NCBI GenBank assembly: GCA_040226215.1
Contig: JAVKFF010000128.1
Location: 1-44,808, forward strand
From: JAVKFF01 sp040226215
Lineage (GTDB): Bacteria > Pseudomonadota > Alphaproteobacteria > DSM-16000 > Inquilinaceae
Direction of reading: 5' to 3'
Length of the DNA stretch: 44,808 nt
Numbering within the stretch: the stretch's first letter is position 1; each line of letters starts with the position of its first letter. This document shows, in pieces, positions 16,142 to 22,645 of the stretch. The translations under genes were made by a program, and so were the position numbers. The notes under the pieces are model-generated. The model searched no databases. It worked only from the letters and a program-made list of their open reading frames with translations, and was not told where the DNA came from.

Positions 16142-16503
16142 ACACGGGCCGATCCGGCCTGGCGGGCGGCGTCCTTCGGGGCGCCGCCTTGGCCTTCGTC
16201 CTCGTCATGCAACAGGCGGCAGCCCATGACGGGCCGCACACGCACCGCGTGCATATCGAAGATTTCGCCTTCGTGCCCGCCACGATCACCGTCAGACCCG
16301 GCGACACGGTCGAGTGGATCAACGACGACATCGCGCCGCATACCGCAACCGCAGGCGACGGCAGCTGGGACACCGGCCTGCTGTCGACCGGAAGCGTCGG
16401 CTCCATCGTCATCGGGGCCGATACCACCGGGCGGATCGACTATATCTGTGCCTTCCATCCACACATGCGCGGCGTGATTGTGGTGGAGCGGGACGATCCC
16501 TGA
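16138..16503 (+). CDS. Cupredoxin (plastocyanin/amicyanin-like blue copper protein)
   Basis: 121 residues from the GTG at 16138. The start is fixed by the four-base overlap with the DUF4142 gene and by a signal peptide that follows it (residues about 1-29, ending Q-A-A-A-H). Type 1 copper ligands are visible: H68 in A-P-H-T-A, then C104-A-F-H107-P-H-M110, the Cys-x2-His-x2-Met loop of amicyanin-like proteins. It should be a small periplasmic electron carrier or copper-binding protein. It is the last gene of the AraC-linked cluster and is followed by a long hairpin at 16527-16575. Confidence 0.92.
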   Translation: MNTGRSGLAGGVLRGAALAFVLVMQQAAAHDGPHTHRVHIEDFAFVPATITVRPGDTVEWINDDIAPHTATAGDGSWDTGLLSTGSVGSIVIGADTTGRIDYICAFHPHMRGVIVVERDDP

Positions 16504-16526
16504 CCCCGGGGCCGCCCCAACCGCGC

Positions 16527-16575
16527 GGCCCGCCGGAATTCTCGGAAATTCGATATCACCGAGGACCGGCGGGCC
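16527..16575. terminator. Bidirectional terminator-like hairpin
   Basis: GGCCCGCCGG (16527-16536) pairs with CCGGCGGGCC (16566-16575). Inside it CTCGG pairs with CCGAG around an A/T-rich loop. It lies between the convergent cupredoxin and glutathione S-transferase genes, so it can serve both; there is no clear U-tract on either side. Confidence 0.6.
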
Positions 16576-16590
16576 GGCGTCGGCGGTGCT

Positions 16591-17376
16591 TCAGCTCGCG
16601 GCGCGCAGCGGCGGAGCGCCGTCGAGACGGCGGGCGAGCGCGCCACCACGCCCCGCCAGGAAGCTGACGAGACGGCGGGGATAGTCGGCGTCCACCGCCT
16701 TGACGACGGACGGACGGCGGGAGAGTTCGCGGCGCCACCGCGCCACCCGCGGATAGCCGCCGAGGATGCCGAAGTCGTCGATGCGATCGATGACGTCGAA
16801 ATAGCGGAAGACCGGCCCGAAGACGGCGTCGACCAGCGAGACGCGCTCGCCCGCGAACCACGGCCCGTCACCCAGTTCCGCCTCCAGCCGGCCGAACATC
16901 GCCGCCAGTGCGTCCGCGGCCTGCTGCAGGTCATCCTCGGTGGCGGCGTTGTAGAAGGTCGAGATCCGGTTGAGGATCGTCGAGCCGAACTCCATCCAGC
17001 CACGTTCCCGGGCGCGCACCAAGGGGTCGGCCGCGTGCAGCGGTACCGGCTGGGTCTCCTCGAGATATTCCAGGATGACCGACGATTCGAATATCGTGCG
17101 GGCCTCGCCATCCTTGCCGACGATCAAGAGCGGCACCTTGCCGAGTGGCGAGAGCGCGCGAAACCAGTCCGGCTTGTTCGCGAGGTCGATCATCCGACGC
17201 TCGAAGGCGACGGACTTCTCGGCAAGGGCGATCGCCGCCCGCTGCACGTAAGGGCAGAGATGGTGGCTGACGAGCACGAGTGGCGCAGTGGCGGTCGGGT
17301 CGGCGGTCGGGGTGGCTGTCGGGGCGGCGGTCGGGGCGGTTCGGCCGGTGGCTGTGAGTGGCGCGGTTCCAGTCAT
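16591..17376 (-). CDS. Glutathione S-transferase family protein
   Basis: 261 residues from the ATG at 17376, which has a GGAG site upstream. After a low-complexity Pro/Thr/Ala leader of about 30 residues (residues 6-34), the thioredoxin-like domain starts with S-H-H-L-C-P-Y-V-Q-R-A. It includes the glutathione-binding V-P-L-L and E-S-S-V-I-L-E-Y-L motifs. The helical C-terminal domain follows, with W-F-A-G-E-R-V-S-L-V-D-A. The low-complexity leader is unusual and may come from slippage in a GGTCGG-type repeat. It is divergent from the MarR gene at 17477 with paired operators between, so it is probably induced by the MarR ligand. Confidence 0.92.
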   Translation of the reverse strand: MTGTAPLTATGRTAPTAAPTATPTADPTATAPLVLVSHHLCPYVQRAAIALAEKSVAFERRMIDLANKPDWFRALSPLGKVPLLIVGKDGEARTIFESSVILEYLEETQPVPLHAADPLVRARERGWMEFGSTILNRISTFYNAATEDDLQQAADALAAMFGRLEAELGDGPWFAGERVSLVDAVFGPVFRYFDVIDRIDDFGILGGYPRVARWRRELSRRPSVVKAVDADYPRRLVSFLAGRGGALARRLDGAPPLRAAS

Positions 17377-17394
17377 GGAAAATCTCCGTAGATT

Positions 17395-17408
17395 GATGCA
17401 TGTGCATC
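17395..17408. promoter_or_regulatory. Palindromic MarR-type operator, copy 1
   Basis: GATGCATGTGCATC is a perfect inverted repeat around a 2-base centre. It sits 19 bases before the glutathione S-transferase start. A close copy lies at 17444, and the bases around both match further (TTGATGCAT ... GCAT-T/C-TAT). Confidence 0.75.
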
Positions 17409-17443
17409 TATATCTGGACGCGCCAGTCCTCCGTGTCAATCTT

Positions 17444-17457
17444 GATGCATCTGCATT
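17444..17457. promoter_or_regulatory. Palindromic MarR-type operator, copy 2
   Basis: GATGCATCTGCATT is a near-perfect inverted repeat, 49 bases from copy 1 and about 20 bases before the MarR start. Its place suggests autorepression of the MarR gene. Confidence 0.7.
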
Positions 17458-17476
17458 TATCGCCTAGCCTGCCCCC

Positions 17477-17920
17477 ATGACCGAGCCGCTGCCGTCCGAC
17501 GTCGCCATCACCGCCTGGGCCCGCCTGGTGCGTCAGGGGCAGCGTGTCCTGGCGCTGGTGGAGGGTGACCTGAAGGCCGCCGGCTTTCCCCCGCTCGCGT
17601 GGTACGACGCGCTGCTCGAGCTTCGCCGCGTCGGCGACAAGGGCCTGCGCCCCTATCGACTGCAGCGCGAGATGCTGCTGGCGCAGTACAACATGTCCCG
17701 TCTTCTGGACCGGCTGGTTCGGGCCGGACATGTGGAGCGTCTGCCCAGCGCGGAGGATGGGCGCGGCACCCTGATGCGCATCTCCGCCTCCGGCCGGGAA
17801 CTGCTCGACCGCATGTGGCCGGTCTATCGGGCGGCGATCGACCGCCACTTCGCCAGCCGGCTCAGCGAGACCGAAGCGGCCACCCTTTCACGGCTGCTGG
17901 CCAGGCTGGGCGACGGTTGA
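17477..17920 (+). CDS. MarR-family transcriptional regulator
   Basis: 147 residues, the usual length. The winged helix-turn-helix spans about residues 35-100, with L-Q-R-E-M-L-L-A-Q-Y-N-M-S-R-L-L-D-R-L as recognition region and a wing holding E-D-G-R-G-T-L. Helices at both ends provide the dimer interface. It probably represses both itself and the divergent glutathione S-transferase gene through the two GATGCA palindromes, releasing DNA on binding a phenolic or electrophilic ligand. The ligand is unknown. Confidence 0.92.
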   Translation: MTEPLPSDVAITAWARLVRQGQRVLALVEGDLKAAGFPPLAWYDALLELRRVGDKGLRPYRLQREMLLAQYNMSRLLDRLVRAGHVERLPSAEDGRGTLMRISASGRELLDRMWPVYRAAIDRHFASRLSETEAATLSRLLARLGDG

Positions 17921-18028
17921 GCCCGGCCCGCACCGTCGACGAAAGCGAGTCCCGCACCGCCAGAAGGATTGCCAACCACGACGGGGTCCCGGATCGTGCG
18001 TGCTGCACAAGCGGAATGCGGGGGGCGC

Positions 18029-18427
18029 ATGGACGCCGAGATCAACTGGCTGGCGGTGGTCGCCGCGGCCCTGTCCATGTTCGTGGTCGGCGGCCTGTGG
18101 TACTCGCCGCTGCTGTTCGGACGTGCCTGGCAGCGCGCCGCCGGCCTCGGCGACGGCGACCTGCGGGGCGGAAGCCCGGCCGCGATCTTCGGCGGCGCCT
18201 TCGTGCTTTCCCTGCTGATGGCGGCAAATCTCGCCTTCTTCGTCGCTGGCGGCGACCTCGGGACCACCGTGCTCTACGCGCTCGCGGCAGGGCTCGGCTG
18301 GGCCGCCTTCGGGCTCGGGATCATCGCGCTTTTCGAGCGCCGGCCGCCGGCCTATTTCCTGATCAATGGCGGCTACCTCACCATCGGATTCGTGGCGATG
18401 GGCCTGGTCCTCGGGCTCTGGCGCTGA
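18029..18427 (+). CDS. DUF1761 family membrane protein
   Basis: 132 residues from the ATG at 18029, which follows a GGGGGGC stretch; the longer open frame upstream lacks a good start. Four membrane helices are clear, near residues 6-25, 48-70, 75-100 and 108-130. The first is typical of DUF1761 (N-W-L-A-V-V-A-A, then G-G-L-W-Y-S-P-L-L-F-G). The role of the family is unknown. It lies about 110 bases downstream of the MarR gene and may be read with it. Confidence 0.88.
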   Translation: MDAEINWLAVVAAALSMFVVGGLWYSPLLFGRAWQRAAGLGDGDLRGGSPAAIFGGAFVLSLLMAANLAFFVAGGDLGTTVLYALAAGLGWAAFGLGIIALFERRPPAYFLINGGYLTIGFVAMGLVLGLWR

Positions 18428-18454
18428 CGGGAGGGAGGACTCGGGTGACCGGCC

Positions 18455-18826
18455 TCAGCCGGTCCAGAGCCAGCGTCCGCTTTCGCTCCGGCAGGCCGTC
18501 CGGCGGTAGGACTCCGTGCGACCGCCGACGGTAACCGTCTCGTCATAGCGCCGACAGAAGGTGCCGCGGTCGGTCTGAAAGGTCTCGACCAGGCGCAGGC
18601 GTCCCGATGCTCCGGATTGGCCGCCCTGCCACTCGGCCGACGCGCCGTCGGGCTCGTTCTCCAGCAGGCGCTGCATCGTCTCGCCGGCCCGGGCGATATC
18701 GGCCTCGCCCATCTGTGCATAGAGCCCGGTATCCGGCGCGGTGGAACTGGAAGGTCCGCCGTCGGTGGCGCAGGCACCGAGCAGGACGGACACAACGATG
18801 GCAAGTCGCCCAATCGATAGAGGCAT
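18455..18826 (-). CDS. Lipoprotein with 17-kDa surface-antigen-like domain
   Basis: 123 residues from the ATG at 18826. The lipobox L-L-G-A-C19 marks a lipid-anchored protein. The C-terminal 70 residues resemble the RT0821/Lpp0805-type surface antigen domain (17kDa_Anti_2): E-N-E-P-D-G near the front, F-C-R-R-Y-D-E-T-V-T-V-G-G, then A-C-R-S at the end. The same pattern ends the anti-sigma factor at 20764-21402. It lies between the convergent DUF1761 gene and the Gly/Pro-repeat gene. It is 132 bases downstream of the latter on the same strand, so it may share its ECF promoter (inference). Confidence 0.88.
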   Translation of the reverse strand: MPLSIGRLAIVVSVLLGACATDGGPSSSTAPDTGLYAQMGEADIARAGETMQRLLENEPDGASAEWQGGQSGASGRLRLVETFQTDRGTFCRRYDETVTVGGRTESYRRTACRSESGRWLWTG

Positions 18827-18958
18827 GTCCGGGAAACGCTCCCCCTTGCTGGCTGTCATCCCTGGAGATCGACGTCGATCCGCAGGAGGAAGCGGGTACG
18901 TGCCACCTCGGAAGGCCGCACGTACCCGCCCCTGCTGTGGCTTCGACCCCTCAGCCAC

Positions 18959-19996
18959 TCACTGATCGTCGATCGCGGTGAGATCCGCGCCGTCGACGAC
19001 ACCATCTCCATTCACGTCGAGATCCACCAGTTCCCAGCCATCGTCCGGCCCATCGCCCGGCTTCACGGACTCCGCCAGCCCCTCCAGCTGCGTCTGCAGT
19101 TCGCCCAGTTCCTCCTGCTGGTCGCTCGTGGCCTGTTCCAGCGCCTCTTCATAGGCCTGCTGAGCCTCCAGCAGCTGCGTCTCCAGCGCCGATCCCGGCT
19201 CGACGGCGGCCAGGGCCTCGTCAAAGGCGGCCCGCACGGAATCCGGGTCGCTCAGATCGGGTTCCTGGCTGAGCAGGTCGGCCGCATCGGCGAGCGCGGT
19301 TTCCACCTCGGGCGGGAAGTCGTCGTCGTCCGGGCCGAGCGGCGACTGGCCAGCCAGCGCCTCGATCTCCGCCTGGAGATCGGCGAGGCCCGTCTCGTGG
19401 CTGGTGCCGAAATTCGCTTGCAGCGCGCCGACGTGAGAGGAGTAGCCGAGGGCCTGGGCGATGGCGACCATGGTTCGCACACGCTGGCCGTGATTGGCGA
19501 ACACCCCATCGGAGGGCACGTTCGCGCCCCAGCCGTTGGCGATGAGTTGTCGGGTCTCCTCGTCGCTGAGTACCAGGACCTCGTTGCCGACACCGCCCGG
19601 ACCGAAACCGTTGCCGGGTCCGCCGCCGAAAGTGTCGCGCACGGCCTGCGCGGCCGCGGCGTTCTCCTGACCGCTGCCGCCACCGGCCCAGGCCGGCGGA
19701 CCACCGCCGACGCCGTCAGGGGGACCACCGCCGACACCGTCCGGGGGACCGCCACCGACACCGTCAGGCGGGCCACCACCCGGACCGTCACCACCCGGGC
19801 CACCACCGCCCGGACCGCCGCCGCCCGGACCGCCGCCGGCACCATCGGGCGGACCACCGCCGACGTCGCCCGGGGGGCCGCCCTGGGCAAGGGCGTTGCC
19901 GCCGATCGTCAATTCCGCTGCGAGAGGCGCCGACAGCGCCACGATACTCGCGGCGGTGAGCGCCAGCAGGCTGTGCTTGCGGATCCCGGTCGTCAT
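18959..19996 (-). CDS. Exported Gly/Pro-repeat protein with C-terminal EF-hand-like calcium motif
   Basis: 345 residues from the ATG at 19996 (GGGAG site upstream). A signal peptide ends near residue 38 (A-L-A-Q). Then comes a stretch of about 75 residues rich in G-G-G-P-P-D-G-V-type octapeptides. A folded-looking segment follows (G-Q-R-V-R-T-M-V-A-I-A-Q-A-L-G-Y ... G-A-L-Q-A-N-F-G-T), then an acidic coiled-coil-like region (about 250-320). The end has a dockerin/EF-hand-like loop D-V-N-G-D-G-V-V-D-G-A-D-L. It is probably a cell-surface or secreted calcium-binding protein. It is divergent from the sigma gene at 20150, with a matching promoter-like element (20063-20089). Confidence 0.85.
   Translation of the reverse strand: MTTGIRKHSLLALTAASIVALSAPLAAELTIGGNALAQGGPPGDVGGGPPDGAGGGPGGGGPGGGGPGGDGPGGGPPDGVGGGPPDGVGGGPPDGVGGGPPAWAGGGSGQENAAAAQAVRDTFGGGPGNGFGPGGVGNEVLVLSDEETRQLIANGWGANVPSDGVFANHGQRVRTMVAIAQALGYSSHVGALQANFGTSHETGLADLQAEIEALAGQSPLGPDDDDFPPEVETALADAADLLSQEPDLSDPDSVRAAFDEALAAVEPGSALETQLLEAQQAYEEALEQATSDQQEELGELQTQLEGLAESVKPGDGPDDGWELVDLDVNGDGVVDGADLTAIDDQ
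19698..19769 (-). repeat. 24-base tandem repeats encoding Gly/Pro octapeptides
   Basis: Three units starting at 19698, 19722 and 19746, each encoding one G-G-G-P-P-D-G-V-type octapeptide. More diverged copies continue to about 19890. Confidence 0.9.
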
Positions 19997-20062
19997 TGCG
20001 TTCTCCCGACTTGTGCGGCGGGGGACCTTGGCCCCGCCCCGAACGTGCGCTGTCATGGTGGT

Positions 20063-20089
20063 CTACGACGCCCGGCGCCCGTCTATTCC
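20063..20089 (-). promoter_or_regulatory. ECF-type promoter candidate for the Gly/Pro-repeat gene
   Basis: On the minus strand: GGAAT (20089-20085), a 17-base spacer, then CGTAG (20067-20063). This is the same pattern and spacing as the element facing the sigma gene. Predicted transcription would start about 60 bases before the ATG at 19996. Confidence 0.55.
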
Positions 20090-20113
20090 GTTAGGGCACG
20101 TCAGTTTTTCAGG

Positions 20114-20140
20114 GGAATACCTCCGCCGCGACAGGCGTAT
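20114..20140 (+). promoter_or_regulatory. ECF-type promoter candidate for the sigma gene at 20150
   Basis: GGAAT (20114-20118), a 17-base spacer, then CGTAT (20136-20140). The likely transcription start falls at or within a few bases of the ATG at 20150, which lacks a good ribosome-binding site, so the mRNA may be leaderless. Confidence 0.55.
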
Positions 20141-20149
20141 TATGGGTTG

Positions 20150-20761
20150 ATGACATGCCCCGCACCGCCCGGATCCTCGTCCGAATCCTCGCCCGGATCC
20201 TCGCCCGGACCCCGGCCTGCGCCGCAGCCGGCTGCAGCGGACCCCGTTGCCTCCCTGCGGGTCCGGCTTCGGGAATGCCTGCCGGTACTGCGCCGCTACG
20301 CGCGCAACCTCACCGGCAACGAGGCGGATGGCGACGATCTGGTGCAGGAGGTCTGCATCAGGGCGCTGGAGCGGGGCCGGCAGTGGAACGCCTCGAGGCC
20401 ATTGCACCCCTGGCTGCTGGGCATGATGCACAACCTCCACGTCGACCGTTTCCGGGCGGCGGCGCGACAGGACCGCGTCCTGCGGCAGATGACGGCGGAA
20501 GGCGGCGCCGGGGCGGTGCCGGCGACGGCCGAGGCGCGCCTCAATCTTCGGCGCGTCGGCGAGGCGATGGAGAGCCTTTCGGAGGAGCGCCGCGCGCTCC
20601 TGCTGCTGGTCTGCGTGGAGGGCCTGACATATCGGGAGGCGGCGGAAGCCCTCGACCTGCCGATCGGAACGGTGATGAGCCGCCTCAGCCGGGCGCGGAC
20701 GGCGCTGCTGGAGGCCCTGGACGCGCCGGGCGGGCGGCTGTTCGCCGAGACGGGAGACTGA
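20150..20761 (+). CDS. ECF RNA polymerase sigma factor
   Basis: 203 residues from the ATG at 20150. A Pro/Ser/Gly-rich leader of about 30 residues precedes region 2 (V-L-R-R-Y-A-R-N-L-T-G-N-E-A-D-G-D-D-L-V-Q-E). Region 4 is the block L-S-E-E-R-R-A-L-L-L-L-V-C-V-E-G followed by L-P-I-G-T-V-M-S-R-L-S-R-A-R. No strong ribosome-binding site precedes the start. The anti-sigma gene follows two bases after the stop. The matching promoter elements in both directions of the upstream region suggest that the factor drives its own operon and the divergent surface-protein gene. Confidence 0.9.
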   Translation: MTCPAPPGSSSESSPGSSPGPRPAPQPAAADPVASLRVRLRECLPVLRRYARNLTGNEADGDDLVQEVCIRALERGRQWNASRPLHPWLLGMMHNLHVDRFRAAARQDRVLRQMTAEGGAGAVPATAEARLNLRRVGEAMESLSEERRALLLLVCVEGLTYREAAEALDLPIGTVMSRLSRARTALLEALDAPGGRLFAETGD

Positions 20762-20763
20762 CC

Positions 20764-21402
20764 ATGAACCGCGACACCGACGAAACCCTGGCGGCGTTCG
20801 CCGATGGCGAGTTGCCGGCGGAGGAAAGCGCCCGCATCACCAGGGCGATGGCGGGCGACGCCGTGCTGCGGCACCGGGTCGCCCGCTTCCAGGCCTCGCG
20901 CCGGGCCCTGGTCGAGGTCTATGGCGGGCTGCCGCGCTCGGAACCCTCGCCCGCGCTCACCGCACTTCTCGCCCCCGGAAGCGGCGGCGAGGCCGGTGCC
21001 GAGGTGCGGTCGTCATCGGGCCGCCGCTGGCTGTGGCCGGCAGCCGCCGCCGCGTCGGTCGCGATCCTGGCGGGTGGCTACGGGCTCGGCCGCCTGCACG
21101 GTACGCTGGTCGCGCCGACGCCGATCGATATCCAGTCCTCCCTCGACGCCACCCGGGTGGCGGCGCTGGAGAGCCTGGCGAACCACCAGGCTTTCGAGGC
21201 GGTGTTGCCCAGCGGCGGCCGCACCGTGGTCGAGCCGCTCGTCACCTTCGTCGACGCCGACGGACGGTTCTGCCGCACCTATCGCCTGACCGTGACCGCG
21301 GGAGGCGACACGCGCACGCAGCTCGGCGAGGCCTGCCGTTCCGGCTCGGGCTGGACGGTGCTGGCCGAACGGCCGGCGGAGGCCGGGACCGACGCGATCT
21401 AG
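20764..21402 (+). CDS. Membrane anti-sigma factor with surface-antigen-like C-terminal domain
   Basis: 212 residues. Residues 1-60 have the anti-sigma pattern T-D-E-T-L-A-A-F-A-D-G-E-L followed by E-E-S-A-R-I, without a zinc motif. One membrane helix is at about residues 88-108 (A-A-A-A-A-S-V-A-I-L-A-G-G-Y). The outer part (residues 125-200) matches the 17-kDa surface-antigen type domain: F-V-D-A-D-G-R-F-C-R-T-Y, then T-V-T-A-G-G-D-T, then A-C-R-S-G-S-G-W. The lipoprotein at 18455 has the same pattern. The fusion suggests that the anti-sigma senses something that surface lipoprotein also binds (inference). It is co-transcribed with the sigma gene. Confidence 0.88.
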   Translation: MNRDTDETLAAFADGELPAEESARITRAMAGDAVLRHRVARFQASRRALVEVYGGLPRSEPSPALTALLAPGSGGEAGAEVRSSSGRRWLWPAAAAASVAILAGGYGLGRLHGTLVAPTPIDIQSSLDATRVAALESLANHQAFEAVLPSGGRTVVEPLVTFVDADGRFCRTYRLTVTAGGDTRTQLGEACRSGSGWTVLAERPAEAGTDAI

Positions 21403-21440
21403 CGGCAACGGCGTCGGCCGGTGCCCGTCAGTGCAGGCCG

Positions 21441-22433
21441 TCAATGCAGGGTCGAGGCCGCGCGTGACGGGTTGGCGGCCGGCGCCTCCTCCCACGTCTC
21501 CGGCAGCACGGGCAAAGGGCGCAGCGGCAGGATCGCCTGTCCGCGCATCAGGCCGATAGCGAGGCCGGCCAGCTGCTGCACCGCCAGCCGACAGGCGGCC
21601 GGCGGCAGCAGGTCGGACAGCAGCGCCTGCGCGCCGGCGACATTGGCCCGCTGGCGATGGGCAACCGCGCGGGTGATCCGGGCCTCGTCGACGGAATGGA
21701 ACGCACAAGCGCGGCAGCGGATGTCGATGCTGCGGCTGGCGGCGGCGCCAAGCGTGGCGATCAGCCGGTCGAGCGGTGCGGCGCAATCGATCAGCCCGTG
21801 ATCCCGGAAGGCCTGGTCGAGCGTCGGCAGGGCGGGCTGTTGCCGGCGCCAGCAGTGCACGACATAGCGGGCGCCCTCGATGATCAGCCGTTCCCCCCGG
21901 GTGAGGTCGGCGATGCTGGGATGCCCCGCCGGCGCTTCGCCCGCCAAGGATCGTCCGGCGGTTGCCGCCGATGCGCCCTCCTGCCCGCCGGCGGGGGATG
22001 CCGGCACCATTCGGTCGTGCAGGGCCAGCAGATCGGCGAAAGCGTCGAGCGGCTTGCCGAGCAGCTCCGCGTAGCCGGTCGCCGCGAGCATGGTCAGCGC
22101 CTGGTGCCGGACCGGCGCGATCCGCCGCTGCCGGGCGGAGAGCGCGGCCAGGACCAGCAGTTCGGCGCGGCCCAGGCTGGCGGGATGGCCGGTCAAGCCC
22201 TCCAGCCAGACAGGCGACAGCCGCACCAGGGCGCGTGCGGCGAAGTCGGCCGCCTCCGCGAGCGGCGCGACCGCCGCCGGGTGGCTCCAGGCGGCCATGC
22301 GCTCCTCGACCTGCGCACGGTCGCCGGGCTGGCGACGCAGCGCGGACAGGACCACGATCGCCGTCTCCTGCGGTCCGGCGAGCGTCGGCCCGGTCCGTTG
22401 ATCCGGAGGCGACGCAGGATGGTGGTGGCTCAT
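21441..22433 (-). CDS. Unknown mainly helical protein, possibly iron-regulated
   Basis: 330 residues from the ATG at 22433 (GGGGATC upstream); the opening is M-S-H-H-H-P. No signal peptide or membrane helix is apparent, so probably cytoplasmic. The sequence is mostly amphipathic helices. One C-R-A-C-A-F-H-S motif (about residue 240) offers a Cys-x2-Cys-x2-His cluster, followed by R-A-V-A-H-R-Q-R-A-N. I do not recognise the family. A Fur-box-like sequence lies 62-80 bases upstream, so iron control is likely, and an iron- or haem-related role is a guess. It converges on the anti-sigma gene. Confidence 0.8.
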   Translation of the reverse strand: MSHHHPASPPDQRTGPTLAGPQETAIVVLSALRRQPGDRAQVEERMAAWSHPAAVAPLAEAADFAARALVRLSPVWLEGLTGHPASLGRAELLVLAALSARQRRIAPVRHQALTMLAATGYAELLGKPLDAFADLLALHDRMVPASPAGGQEGASAATAGRSLAGEAPAGHPSIADLTRGERLIIEGARYVVHCWRRQQPALPTLDQAFRDHGLIDCAAPLDRLIATLGAAASRSIDIRCRACAFHSVDEARITRAVAHRQRANVAGAQALLSDLLPPAACRLAVQQLAGLAIGLMRGQAILPLRPLPVLPETWEEAPAANPSRAASTLH

Positions 22434-22494
22434 GGTCGTGATCCCCTTTCGCGGTCGCCATTCAGGTCGAGGCAAGTGCGACGATCAAAGTAGC

Positions 22495-22513
22495 GCGAAT
22501 CATTCTCATTAGC
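22495..22513 (-). promoter_or_regulatory. Fur-box-like operator
   Basis: On the minus strand the 19 bases read GCTAATGAGAATGATTCGC, close to the classical Fur box (repeats of the GATAAT type around AATGA-AATGATT). It is upstream of the unknown gene at 21441-22433 on the same strand. Based on resemblance only. Confidence 0.6.
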
Positions 22514-22645
22514 AATTGGGGAATCGCCCGGGCTGGCGCGGCCAGGCGTGGCGAGGATATCGGCCGCTGTGGCGGCGCGGAGTCGGAAAACAGCGGGGCG
22601 GCAGGTTGAACGGACTGGCGCGGGCGGCAGCACCGCCCCGGCCCG

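Noticed and set aside
19698..19890. CRISPR-like array
   Set aside because: The repeats are directly adjacent, in frame and protein-coding (Gly/Pro octapeptides) with no spacers. No CRISPR array was seen in the window.
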